Made by a program: the position numbers and the translations under genes
The notes under the pieces: generated by a model
Databases searched by the model: none
Seen by the model: only the letters and a program-made list of their open reading frames with translations
What the model was told of the DNA's origin: nothing
Assembly (NCBI GenBank): GCA_965246745.1
Contig: OZ251980.1
Location: forward strand, 310,001 to 374,000
DNA: 64,000 bases
Reading direction: 5' to 3'
From: JANXMY01 sp965246745
Lineage (GTDB): Bacteria > Armatimonadota > Armatimonadia > Armatimonadales > Capsulimonadaceae
Shown: piece by piece, positions 31,745 through 39,869 of the stretch
How positions within the stretch are numbered: the stretch's first letter is position 1
Layout of the letters: each line of letters opens with the position of its first letter

Positions 31745-32974
31745 ATGACACAACGCTCTGTTTGGGGACGACTGTACAGCCGCTTGTCCGGCGAAGTTCC
31801 TGCCGATACTTTGGAAGCCTACCGCCGCGCCAGCGGCCCCGTGTACGAGCTGCTTGACCAGGTGGAGCGGCGGCGGCTCGAGTGCCAGGCGGACGGCTTG
31901 ACGCCGTGGACGGTCCCGCCGGCAACTCAGGCCGAAATGCTCTGCGCCTGGAATGCCTTTGTCTTGCAGCATCTCGGCGACCGATTTTTGCAGGCCGACT
32001 TTGACGGCAATCCGGCGACAGCTGGCTATGTCCCGCCGATTACCGCTGATCAGATTTTGGCATTTTATTCCCAGGTGGAAGGGTGGATCAGCCGCGCCCA
32101 GCAAGCACATGCGAACCCGAGCTACCGCCTCGACATTGCCGTGCCTGCCGAGATGCCGCCGTGGAGCGAGGTCGAGCCGTGTCCCAACGCCCACCTCCAC
32201 GGAATGCTCGAAGCCATGCGCTCAGTGCGCGAGCACGCGCAGGCGGCGATGCTGTTTCTGCCGGACAGCGCGAATTTGCCAGACCCAAAGCAGCAAACGC
32301 AGGCCAATTTGATCCGGCAGCTTCTCGCGGCGTCGCTGTCCAAAGCCCGCTACGCCGAAGACCTGCACGGGGACAACCCGACGCAGGAAGTCCATGAGCG
32401 GGCCGAGCCGTTCATAAAAGCAGCCGTTGAGGGGTTTTATCGGCTGGGCCAGCTTCTCGCCATGCCCCAGATTGCCGACGCGCCCCCAGTCGAACCCAAG
32501 CCTTTGCCGCCCGCCCAGCCCGCGCCAGGGCTGGATGTCATCCTGCCCGGTCAGGCCGGCTTCAACCCGTGGCGCTTGACTGATCCGGCCCGCCGGGAAG
32601 AGTTGGCGGCGGACCCGAAGGCCCGGCTCGCCATTCAGGATTTGTGGCGTCTGGACCCGAATCCGGCGGCGACGCTGACAATTCAGCGCGAGATTGACGC
32701 GGCGCTGGTGCGGGGCGACATCGCATTGGCGACCGACCCTGCGGGCCGCCGCGTCGGCCATTTCTTTTGCTGCCCCTGGTCGCCCGTCTACACCGTCCTC
32801 CGGCCCGTCACTTTGGGCAGCCAGCGGTTAAGCGCGTTGCAGGAGTTTGTTTACGACGTAACCGCCGAGGGCGTCAACCTCGGCGAGACGTTCAAGCGCC
32901 ATATCAAGACCGGGGTGTTTCAATCCACCACTGAGTTTGAGTACGGCGACCCCAATGAACCGCCGGACCATTAA
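31745..32974 (+). CDS. Hypothetical protein, 409 residues
   Basis: No family is recognised. The product is mainly helical in the first 250 residues (RASGPVYELLDQVERRRL, TQANLIRQLLAASLSK), then has a Pro-rich linker (VEPKPLPPAQPAPG) and a C-terminal part with FCCPWSPVYTVLRPVTLGSQ and VYDVTAEGVNLGETFKRHI. No signal peptide or membrane helix is present, so it is probably cytoplasmic. It has its own probable leaderless promoter and converges on glcD with a 25-base gap. Confidence 0.6.
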   Translation: MTQRSVWGRLYSRLSGEVPADTLEAYRRASGPVYELLDQVERRRLECQADGLTPWTVPPATQAEMLCAWNAFVLQHLGDRFLQADFDGNPATAGYVPPITADQILAFYSQVEGWISRAQQAHANPSYRLDIAVPAEMPPWSEVEPCPNAHLHGMLEAMRSVREHAQAAMLFLPDSANLPDPKQQTQANLIRQLLAASLSKARYAEDLHGDNPTQEVHERAEPFIKAAVEGFYRLGQLLAMPQIADAPPVEPKPLPPAQPAPGLDVILPGQAGFNPWRLTDPARREELAADPKARLAIQDLWRLDPNPAATLTIQREIDAALVRGDIALATDPAGRRVGHFFCCPWSPVYTVLRPVTLGSQRLSALQEFVYDVTAEGVNLGETFKRHIKTGVFQSTTEFEYGDPNEPPDH

Positions 32975-32999
32975 GAGTGAAATGCAAAGCGCCGACGAG

Positions 33000-34412
33000 T
33001 CAGACCGCGAACGCGCCCGCACGGGGGGCAATTTCGTAGGCGCAGCCGTGGGACGACGGCAGGACTTTGCCGGGGTTGCACAGGCCGCTTGGGTTGAACA
33101 CGGCGCGGAGCTGTTCCATCGTCTGCAAAGTTTCGGGCGGGAACAGCAGGGGCATATGGTCGCGCTTTTCGACCCCGATGCCGTGCTCGCCCGTGAGCGT
33201 GCCGCCGACCCCGAGGCAGAGGTCGAGAATCTCGTGCGACGCCGCCAGGACCCGGCGCACGTCGTCGGGATTTCGCTCATCAAACAATGTCACGGGGTGC
33301 AAATTACCGTCGCCGGCGTGAAACACATTGGCGATGCGTAAATTGTGGCGGACGCCGATGGCGGCGATGGCCCGCAGAACTTCGGGGAGCTTGGAGCGCG
33401 GGATGACGCAGTCCTGCGTGACGCACGACGGGGCCAGGCGGCCGAGCGTGCCGACCGCTTTTTTGCGGGCGGCCCACAAATCGGCGCGGTCTTTGGGGGT
33501 CGCCGCCGCGCGGACTTCGCGGGCATTGCCGCCGTCGCACAGGGCGCGGACACGGGCGGCTTGGGCGTCAATTCCGGCGGCGAGGCCATCCAGCTCAATA
33601 ATCAAGATCGCCCCGGCGTCGCGCGGAAAGCCGAAGTGGAACGCGTCTTCCACGGTCTGCAAAATCACCGCGTCCATCATCTCCAACGCCGCCGGGACAA
33701 TGCCCGCCGCGACAATCGCCGAAACCGCCCGCGTGGCGTCGTCCACCGTGTCGAACACGGCCAGCAGGGTGCGAACGGCCATGGACGCGCGGGTCAGCCG
33801 CACGGTCGCTTCGGTGACGATGCCGAACGTCCCTTCGGAGCCGACCGCGAGGCCCAGCAGATCGTACCCGTTGACATCCTCAGTCTTGTCGCCAAGCGTG
33901 ACAATCTCCCCCGACGGCAGCACCATTTCAAGCGCCAGAATATGATTCACCGTCACCCCGTACTTCAGCGTGTGCGGCCCGCCCGCATTGTTGGCGATGT
34001 TCCCGCCGAGCGTCGAGGCTCCCTGCGACGACGGGTCGGGCGCATACAAATAGCCGCCCTCGGCGACCGCTTTGGTCAGCGCAATGTTGACCGCCCCGGC
34101 CTGGGCCGTCAAGCGCCGGTTGCGGAGGTCTATGTCTAAAATTCGGTTCATCCGGGCCACGCCGATGAGAACGCCGCCGGGGCAGAGCGTCCCGCCCGCC
34201 AGCCCCGTTCCCGCCCCGCGCGGGGCAAACGGCACGCCGTACCGGGCGCAGACTTGCACAATCCCGGAGACTTGCTGCGTGGTAGACGGCAGCACGGTCG
34301 CCAGCGGCGCGGCTTTTTCTAAGGGGTAGGCATCGTTTTCGTAGACCGCCCGCTCGCCGCGCCCGGACAGCACGGCATCGGCCCCGACAATTTTTTTCAA
34401 TCGGTCAAGCAT
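33000..34412 (-). CDS. glcD: FAD-linked oxidase, glycolate oxidase subunit GlcD type
   Basis: The 470-residue product has the PCMH FAD-binding domain (PRGAGTGLAGGTLCPGGVLI, DPSSQGASTLGGNIANNAGG, GLAVGSEGTFGIVTEATVRL) and the C-terminal domain with NVFHAGDGNLHPVTLFD and GGTLTGEHGIGVEKRDHM. It oxidises glycolate or D-lactate; GlcE and GlcF genes are not adjacent, so the exact substrate is open. The ATG at 34412 lies inside the end of a small membrane-protein gene, to which it is coupled. Confidence 0.9.
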   Translation of the reverse strand: MLDRLKKIVGADAVLSGRGERAVYENDAYPLEKAAPLATVLPSTTQQVSGIVQVCARYGVPFAPRGAGTGLAGGTLCPGGVLIGVARMNRILDIDLRNRRLTAQAGAVNIALTKAVAEGGYLYAPDPSSQGASTLGGNIANNAGGPHTLKYGVTVNHILALEMVLPSGEIVTLGDKTEDVNGYDLLGLAVGSEGTFGIVTEATVRLTRASMAVRTLLAVFDTVDDATRAVSAIVAAGIVPAALEMMDAVILQTVEDAFHFGFPRDAGAILIIELDGLAAGIDAQAARVRALCDGGNAREVRAAATPKDRADLWAARKKAVGTLGRLAPSCVTQDCVIPRSKLPEVLRAIAAIGVRHNLRIANVFHAGDGNLHPVTLFDERNPDDVRRVLAASHEILDLCLGVGGTLTGEHGIGVEKRDHMPLLFPPETLQTMEQLRAVFNPSGLCNPGKVLPSSHGCAYEIAPRAGAFAV

Positions 34413-34581
34413 GGGGTATACTTCTTTCGGGCACAGGCGGCACGGCCCTCGGCACGGGGTGATGCTTGGCATACCCAAGCCACAGCGCTCCGGCCAGCAG
34501 TATCAAGGCGGAAACCATCAGCGCGGAGCGGCGGCGCTCGGCGCTGCCGGTGGGACGAGGCTGAAACACGCGGCGATCCAT
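34405..34581 (-). CDS. 58-residue single-helix membrane protein upstream of glcD
   Basis: This short frame runs from an ATG at 34581 to a TGA at 34407-34405. It encodes a basic head (MDRRVFQPRPTGSAERRRS), one membrane helix (ALMVSALILLAGALWLGYA) and a short Pro-rich tail, an N-in topology by the positive-inside rule. Its last eight bases overlap the start of glcD, the coupling style common in this window. It could anchor or assist GlcD at the membrane; this is inference from adjacency. Confidence 0.5.
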   Translation of the reverse strand: MDRRVFQPRPTGSAERRRSALMVSALILLAGALWLGYAKHHPVPRAVPPVPERSIPHA

Positions 34582-34619
34582 GCCGTTTATTTTACCCGCG
34601 AATTCGAGGAGATTGACCC

Positions 34620-35387
34620 ATGAAACTGGAAAACAAAGTGGCGATTGTCACCGGCGCGGCCACGGGGATCGGCCAGGCGATTGCCGCCGGCATGGCCCGC
34701 GAAGGCGCATCGGTGGTGATTGACTACGTCGGCGGCCCCGACGCGCCCAGCGCGACGGTGCAGATGATCGAAAGCGCCGGCGGCAAGTGCCTCGCGGTGG
34801 AAGCCGACGTGTCCAAGCCCGACGATGTGGCGAATTTAATGCAACAGACAATCGCAACATTCGGGCGGCTGGACATTCTGGTCAACAATGCCGGGGTCGA
34901 GCGCAAGCACCCGATTACCGAGTTTCCATTGGACCAGTGGAACTTCATCATGGCGGTCAATCTGACCGGACCGTTTTTGTGCGCTCAGGCGGCCGCGAAG
35001 CAGATGATGGCTCAAAGCGGCCCCGGACGCATTCTCAACATCTCGAGTATCCATCAGGACCTGCCGATGCCCGGCAACGCCCCGTACTGCGCGTCGAAAG
35101 GCGGCCTGCGGATGCTGATGCGGACCATGGCGGTGGAGCTGGCCCCGCACGGCATCACGGTCAACAATATCGGGCCGGGGGCGATTTATACCCCGATTGA
35201 CGCCGATGTGCAGGCGAACCCGGAGATGGAAGCCGCGCTGATGGCCGAAATCCCGCTGGGCCGCTGGGGCAAGCCGGAAGAAGTCGCAAACCTCGCCGTG
35301 TTTCTGGCGTCCGACGACGCATCGTATGTCACCGGCAGCACGTACTACATTGACGGCGGCATGCTGCGAATGGCGGGAGGATTGTAA
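34620..35387 (+). CDS. Short-chain dehydrogenase, glucose 1-dehydrogenase-like
   Basis: The classical 255-residue SDR shows TGAATGIG (11-18, cofactor site), NNAG (89-92), S143, Y156-x3-K160 as catalytic residues, and the C-terminal VTGSTYYIDGGM. Overall pattern (MKLENKVAIVTG..., RWGKPEEVANLAVFL) is closest to glucose 1-dehydrogenases that use NAD(P). GAGGAG eight bases before the ATG gives strong translation. The gene ends just before a type B palindrome. Confidence 0.9.
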   Translation: MKLENKVAIVTGAATGIGQAIAAGMAREGASVVIDYVGGPDAPSATVQMIESAGGKCLAVEADVSKPDDVANLMQQTIATFGRLDILVNNAGVERKHPITEFPLDQWNFIMAVNLTGPFLCAQAAAKQMMAQSGPGRILNISSIHQDLPMPGNAPYCASKGGLRMLMRTMAVELAPHGITVNNIGPGAIYTPIDADVQANPEMEAALMAEIPLGRWGKPEEVANLAVFLASDDASYVTGSTYYIDGGMLRMAGGL

Positions 35388-35392
35388 GAGTA

Positions 35393-35522
35393 CCTACCCC
35401 CGCTCGTTCCTCGCGACCCCTCCCGAAACGGGAAGGGTTAAGAATAAGACGCGGCGGGCAATCTTCGCAGCTTCCTACCCTTCCCGTTTCGGGAGGGGTC
35501 GCGAGGAACGAGCGGGGGTAGG
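35393..35522. repeat. Type B palindromic element, copy 1
   Basis: Two perfectly inverted 46-base arms (35393-35438 and 35477-35522; CCTACCCCCGCTCGTTCCTC at the outer end) enclose a 38-base loop. Each arm contains the small palindrome TCCCGAAACGGGA. It fills the gap between the SDR and the dihydrouridine synthase genes. Confidence 0.95.
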
Positions 35523-35530
35523 TTCCTATC

Positions 35531-36538
35531 ATGCTGACTTCTTCGTCACCCGCCCTCATCCTTGCCCCGATGCAGGGCCTCACCGATGCGCCGATGCGGG
35601 CATTTCAATCGGACAGCGGCGCATTCACATTTGCCGTGTCTGAATTCCTGCGGGTCAGCGGCGATGTGCCGCCGGCCCGGCTGTTTCTGCGCCATGTGCC
35701 GGAGCTGACACACGGTGCTCGGACGCCCGGCGGCCTGCCGGTGCAGGTGCAGCTTTTGGGGGGCGATCCCGGACGCATGGCGGACGCCGCGCGGGTGGCG
35801 GTGAGCGCCGGCGCGGCGGCGATTGACATCAACTTCGGCTGCCCGGCCCCGACCGTCAACCGGCACGACGGCGGGGCGGCAATTCTGCGCTTTCCCGCGC
35901 GGGTGGAAGCGATTGTGGCGGCGGTTCGCGCCGCCCTGCCTGCCGCTGTTCCCGTATCCGCCAAGCTGCGGCTTGGGTGGGACAACCCCGAGGCGATCTA
36001 TGAAAACGCCGCGCGGGCCGAAGCCGGGGGCGCGTCATGGATTACAATTCACGGCCGGACCAAGATGCAGGGCTACGCCCCGCCCGCCGACTGGGTGCGG
36101 ATCGGACAGGTGCGCGAGCAGTTGTCCCTCCCCGTCGTCGCGAACGGCGACCTGTGGACCGTGGAAGACTTTCGCCGCTGCCGGGAGCAGACCGGCTGCC
36201 GTCATTTCATGCTCGGGCGGGGGGCACTGGCAAACCCCGCCCTGCCGCAGCAAATCGCGTGCGATCTGGGAATTGCCGCCCGCCCCTGCCCGGCAGATGC
36301 CGACGGGCCGATCTACTGGGTGCCGCATTTAAGGCGCTTGCTTGCCCTGACGGCGCTGATTGAAGGCAAAACGGGCGAAGACAAGCGCACCGATCATTTT
36401 CTGGTCTGCCGCTTGAAGCAGTGGCTGAATTTGGCAAGCAAGCAGGAACGGTTCGCGGAGTTCGAGGCAGTGAAGCGGCTGCAAACGCTGGCGGAGTTGT
36501 TTGCGTTTTTGGAACGGAGGCCCCCCGGCCCCCAATAA
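35531..36538 (+). CDS. tRNA-dihydrouridine synthase (DusC-like)
   Basis: The 335-residue FMN enzyme shows ILAPMQGLTDAPMRAF, VQLLGGDPGRMADAA, IDINFGCPAPTVNRHDGGAAIL with the active-site C104, TIHGRTKMQGY, VVANGDLWTVEDF and MLGRGALANPAL. It reduces specific uridines in tRNA with NADPH. Features are nearest to the DusC subgroup. Its last codons (RRPPGPQ) are read from the start of a type C palindrome, so the natural C-terminus was probably altered by the insertion. Confidence 0.9.
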   Translation: MLTSSSPALILAPMQGLTDAPMRAFQSDSGAFTFAVSEFLRVSGDVPPARLFLRHVPELTHGARTPGGLPVQVQLLGGDPGRMADAARVAVSAGAAAIDINFGCPAPTVNRHDGGAAILRFPARVEAIVAAVRAALPAAVPVSAKLRLGWDNPEAIYENAARAEAGGASWITIHGRTKMQGYAPPADWVRIGQVREQLSLPVVANGDLWTVEDFRRCREQTGCRHFMLGRGALANPALPQQIACDLGIAARPCPADADGPIYWVPHLRRLLALTALIEGKTGEDKRTDHFLVCRLKQWLNLASKQERFAEFEAVKRLQTLAELFAFLERRPPGPQ

Positions 36539-36650
36539 TGGGGGAGTCAGACCAGAAAGGGCAGGAAAGAGGGCGCAGCAAGCAGGGGCGCAGCAAGCAG
36601 CGCCCCTACGCTATCGCTTCTAACTTCCCCATTATTGGGGGCCGGGGGGG
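36521..36650. repeat. Type C palindromic element, copy 1
   Basis: Arms CCCCCCGGCCCCCAATAATG plus GGG (36521-36543) and its inverse (36627-36650) enclose an 80-base centre that includes GGGCGCAGCAAGCA repeats. The left arm forms the last codons of the dihydrouridine synthase gene; the right arm ends six bases before the stop of the flavin-enzyme-like gene. A second copy is at 62642-62726. Confidence 0.92.
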
Positions 36651-36655
36651 ACTTC

Positions 36656-37159
36656 CTACAAGTCCACCTTCTCGTTTTCGCCGCTTTGCGCGGGCTGACC
36701 CGTCAGCACCCCTTTGGCGAGGCTGATGGCGTGGGCTATCGGCGAGGCCGGGCTGTCCCAGTATTCGGCTTGGTCGGCATGGATTTTAATCAGCGCAATG
36801 TCCGGCTCGTCCACGCCCTGCGGGAACCAGGCTTGGAGCGACGGCTGCCAAAGCTGCTTGATCTTTTCGCGGTCGCGGACCAGCTCGGCGCGGCCCGACA
36901 GCGACACATAGGTCTGCGTTTTGGGGTCCGAGAACGCGACATTGACATACGGCTTGTTTTCGATCTCGTGGACTTTGGGCGTGCTGCCGTAGGTGAAAAA
37001 CCACACATCGCCGTCGAACTCAACGTCTTTGTTGGAAGCCATCGGGCGCGAATGGAGGCGGCCGTCGCTGTCGGTGGTGGTCAGCATGCCGAAGTCTATG
37101 GACTTGATCAGCTCGGCGATTTTCTTGGCGTTGTCTGAATGGGCGGCCTGGTCGGTCAT
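36656..37159 (-). CDS. Pyridoxamine 5'-phosphate oxidase-fold protein (general stress protein 26-like)
   Basis: The start at 37159 follows AGAGGA at 9 bases; longer frames read into a palindromic repeat. The 167-residue product has the split-barrel flavin-binding pattern IDFGMLTTTDSDGRLHSRPMA, VWFFTYGSTPKVHEI, VNVAFSDPKTQTYVSLSGRAEL and an end (HADQAEYWDSP) typical of GSP26-like proteins. It probably binds FMN and works in stress response; no substrate is known. Confidence 0.85.
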   Translation of the reverse strand: MTDQAAHSDNAKKIAELIKSIDFGMLTTTDSDGRLHSRPMASNKDVEFDGDVWFFTYGSTPKVHEIENKPYVNVAFSDPKTQTYVSLSGRAELVRDREKIKQLWQPSLQAWFPQGVDEPDIALIKIHADQAEYWDSPASPIAHAISLAKGVLTGQPAQSGENEKVDL

Positions 37160-37234
37160 TTTGGGGGTTCCTCTCGAACTGGTGGCTTGCTGTGTGTTAC
37201 CCAGAATAGCCATATCGGCAACACCTTTTTCTTC

Positions 37235-37282
37235 TCGTCCGAAGGACGACCCTACAGAGCGAGTGGAGTTTACTCCCTCGCG
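37235..37282. repeat. Type A palindromic element, half copy (inverted)
   Basis: TCGTCCGAAGGACGA is followed after a few bases by GCGAGTGGAGTTTACTCCCTCGC, the right arm of type A only. It lies in the divergent gap between the flavin-protein gene and the secreted hydrolase. Confidence 0.8.
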
Positions 37283-37316
37283 CTTGACAGCAAACCTAGA
37301 AATTGAGGAACGTCCC

Positions 37317-38567
37317 ATAAACCGATTTTTGCGCTTTTGTCTGGCTTTGGCCTGCCTCCTGCTGCCGGCCTCGGTGTCTCGCGCCCAAGCGCCGGGCGTG
37401 GACCCGCACTTTTACGATTACGATCAATCGGCCCCGTTTGCCGTCACCGAAACGCCTTACGGCACGGAAAACGGTGTTCGCATTACGACACTGACGTACC
37501 CGAGCGTCGTCTCGTCACCGTATGCGGTCAACAACACGGTCACGGCGTACCTGTTTCTGCCGCCCGGCCCCGGCCCGCGCCCGGCGATGGTGGTGCTCCA
37601 CGAATGGAACCCGAGCACAACGAAAAGCGGCTTTTTGCTCTGCCGGGCCATCGCCCGCGCCGGGGTCGCCGCGCTGTTTATTGTCGAGCCGTACAGCTTG
37701 AACCGCACCCCGGCGTATGAACCCGGACACGGGGGCACGCGGATTTTGTCGGGCAACGTGCCGCACATGGTCGGGGCGCTGCGCCAGGCCGTGCTGGATG
37801 CCCGCCGGGGCCTGGACTACCTGCAAAAGCGGCCCGATGTTGACCCGAGCCGGATGGGGGTCGCGGGCATCAGCCTCGGCGGCATCCTCACGGGGGTTGT
37901 GGCGGGCGTGGACCCGCGCATCAAAGTCGCGCTGACTTTGGTGGGCGGCGCAGACTTCCCGAAAGACTTCTGGGACGGCGTGCTGACCCGGCCTTACCGG
38001 CGGCAGATTGAGCGCGACGGGTACACCTACCAAACATACATGGCCGCGATGGCTCCGATTGATTCGACAAACTGGCTTCCCCAAAAGCATTTCGACCCAA
38101 ACAATGCTTTGATGATCAACGGGCACTACGACACGGTGATTCTGCCCGACCAGGCCAAGCTGCTGGCGCAAAACTTCGGCGGGACGCATATTGTCTGGCT
38201 GAATTCGGGGCACTACGGGGCGCAGTTCAGCGCCGGGGCGGCGTCGGAGTTAGGGGTCAAATTCCTGCGGGCGCGGTTTTTCGGCGAAACGGCGGCGTAC
38301 CGTCAGCCCGACAATCTGCCGTCGCGGACCATCAAAGGCGGACTTCTGCTCGGCGGCCAGGAGGGCCTCAGCCCGGTTTTGGCGACCTCGCTGATCAACT
38401 TCGACGGGCCGGGGCGGTACACCGTGGACGGGCAGGTGACTCTGCACGGCCTGTCGGCGGCGCTGTCTGCCCGGATCGGCCTGCTCGGCTCGGTCGGGAT
38501 CGAGTTTCCGGTTTTTCACGGCAGGGTCCGCCCGAAGCCGTTTGTGATGGTCAGCGTGACGCTTTAG
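37317..38567 (+). CDS. Secreted alpha/beta hydrolase (acetyl xylan esterase/dienelactone hydrolase-like)
   Basis: The signal peptide begins at NRFLRFCLALACLLLPASVSRA, but no ATG, GTG or TTG sits in front of it at a normal distance. GAGGAA (37305-37310) is six bases before an ATA codon at 37317, which may be the start or a mutated ATG; a TTG at 37284 is the nearest regular alternative. The 416-residue product has nucleophile elbow GVAGISLGGILTG, NGHYDTVILPDQAKLL and NSGHYG as acid and base sites. It hydrolyses an ester outside the cytoplasm. About 100 residues of beta-rich sequence follow the hydrolase fold. Confidence 0.8.
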   Translation: MNRFLRFCLALACLLLPASVSRAQAPGVDPHFYDYDQSAPFAVTETPYGTENGVRITTLTYPSVVSSPYAVNNTVTAYLFLPPGPGPRPAMVVLHEWNPSTTKSGFLLCRAIARAGVAALFIVEPYSLNRTPAYEPGHGGTRILSGNVPHMVGALRQAVLDARRGLDYLQKRPDVDPSRMGVAGISLGGILTGVVAGVDPRIKVALTLVGGADFPKDFWDGVLTRPYRRQIERDGYTYQTYMAAMAPIDSTNWLPQKHFDPNNALMINGHYDTVILPDQAKLLAQNFGGTHIVWLNSGHYGAQFSAGAASELGVKFLRARFFGETAAYRQPDNLPSRTIKGGLLLGGQEGLSPVLATSLINFDGPGRYTVDGQVTLHGLSAALSARIGLLGSVGIEFPVFHGRVRPKPFVMVSVTL

Positions 38568-38590
38568 ACAGCCCGAAAGGAAAAAAACGA

Positions 38591-39343
38591 ATGCCGGACG
38601 AGATGCCCGCCGATGCCCTGCCGCCGGAAGACGAGCTGGACCCGAATGTCACGATTTATCAGCACCAGGAGCGCCAAGCGGGGTTTGAACCCGTCTCCGG
38701 CGACAGCGAAGCGATTGAAGCGATCAGCACTCATATTGAAGTCCACTTCGGGCCGATAAACACCGTGCTGCACGAAATCGTCTCGGATTTGGTCCATGTA
38801 GACGTTCACCATGTCGCGCCCCGGCCCGGCCGGCTGTACCACACGCTGATCACGAGCGGCATGAGCGACCGGCCGATGACGGTCCCGCCCGGCGCGGACG
38901 CATTCCGCTACGCCGAAGTGTTGCTCTACCTGCCGCATACCTGGCCGCTGTCCCCTGCCGCGTTTGAGGATGAAGCGAACTACTGGCCGGTGCGCCTGCT
39001 GAAAACCCTGGCCCGCTTCCCGCATGAATACGACACCTGGCTCGGGACAGGGCACACGTTACCGCATCTCAACCCGATGGAGCCGTATGCCGCCAATACC
39101 AAGCTCTGCTGCGCCCTGCTCGCCCCGTCGCGGATGGCTGGGGACGAGTTCTTCGCGCTGCCGGTTTCGCCGGGGAAAACCATCCGGTTTTACGGAGTCC
39201 TGCCGCTGTACGCCGAAGAAATGAACTTCAAGCTGCGGCACGGCCTGGAAGCGATGGAAAGCAAGTTCGACAAAAGCGGCATTTCGGAGATCATTGACCC
39301 AAAGCGAAAAAATGCCGTCAAGTCGTCGCTGTGGCCCTTTTAA
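38591..39343 (+). CDS. Suppressor-of-fused (SUFU) domain protein
   Basis: The 250-residue product follows the bacterial SUFU domain pattern: HIEVHFGPINTVLHEIVSDLVHVDVHHVAP, TLITSGMSDRPMTVP, YAEVLLYLPHTWPL, YWPVRLLKTLARFPHEYDTWL and CALLAPS-F-ALP. In animals SUFU restrains Hedgehog signalling; in bacteria it appears in toxin-immunity loci and alone. No toxin is adjacent here. It lies 23 bases after the hydrolase gene. Confidence 0.85.
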   Translation: MPDEMPADALPPEDELDPNVTIYQHQERQAGFEPVSGDSEAIEAISTHIEVHFGPINTVLHEIVSDLVHVDVHHVAPRPGRLYHTLITSGMSDRPMTVPPGADAFRYAEVLLYLPHTWPLSPAAFEDEANYWPVRLLKTLARFPHEYDTWLGTGHTLPHLNPMEPYAANTKLCCALLAPSRMAGDEFFALPVSPGKTIRFYGVLPLYAEEMNFKLRHGLEAMESKFDKSGISEIIDPKRKNAVKSSLWPF

Positions 39344-39353
39344 CCCGCCGCGC

Positions 39354-39680
39354 TTAACTCGCCGTGTTCTCCAGCCGCTTTCGGATTTCCCGGACGGCGT
39401 GGGTCCCGCCGGCGGCAATCGCGCCGAGGGCCAGCGCGTAGACCCACCCCGGCAGGCCGCGCCCGAAGACGAAGACATAGGTGTACGGCAGGAACCAGAA
39501 AAAGACGCCGAGTGCGACCACCCCCGCGCTCGGCTTTTTGGCCCGCACCCGCGCCGCCAGCCACGCCATCGTTCCCCAAAAGAGCGGATGGTGGGCGAGG
39601 TACAGCACGGCAAACAGCGCAGGGTCTACCCCGTAGCGCGTCCCGATTTCGGTGATATGGTGCCAGAGGGTAAGGAGCAT
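39354..39680 (-). CDS. Small integral membrane protein
   Basis: The 108-residue product has three hydrophobic segments (ALFAVLYLAHHPLFWGTMAWLA, AGVVALGVFFWFLPYTYVFVF, WVYALALGAIAAGG) and a basic C-terminus. No family is recognised. It lies between SUFU and a type B palindrome; a TTATAT box just before the ATG may be a -10. Confidence 0.55.
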   Translation of the reverse strand: MLLTLWHHITEIGTRYGVDPALFAVLYLAHHPLFWGTMAWLAARVRAKKPSAGVVALGVFFWFLPYTYVFVFGRGLPGWVYALALGAIAAGGTHAVREIRKRLENTAS

Positions 39681-39697
39681 AGGGATATAACCGGGCG

Positions 39698-39869
39698 GAA
39701 CCCACCCCGCTCGTTCCTCGCGACCCTCCCGAAACGGGAAGGTGAGGAGTTTTCGGAGAAGACGTAGGGGCGCTGCTTGCTGCGCTCTCTCTGTCTTGCT
39801 GCTTGGTCTTTGTCTTGCTCCTCACCTTCCCGTTTCGGGAGGGTCGCGAGGAACGAGCGGGGTGGGTTC
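39698..39869. repeat. Type B palindromic element, copy 2
   Basis: Two perfectly inverted 52-base arms (39698-39749, 39818-39869) share the core CGCTCGTTCCTCGCGACC and TCCCGAAACGGGA with copy 1, but the outer and inner ends differ in matched (compensating) positions. The 68-base loop holds 22 bases (39764-39785) that also occur, inverted, in the centre of type C copy 1. The right arm ends one base before the stop codon of the next gene. Confidence 0.95.

Noticed and set aside
34411..34623. Plus-strand 70-residue frame before the SDR gene
   Set aside because: It overlaps the SDR start and has no ribosome-binding site; the opposite strand holds a better small membrane-protein frame (34405-34581).
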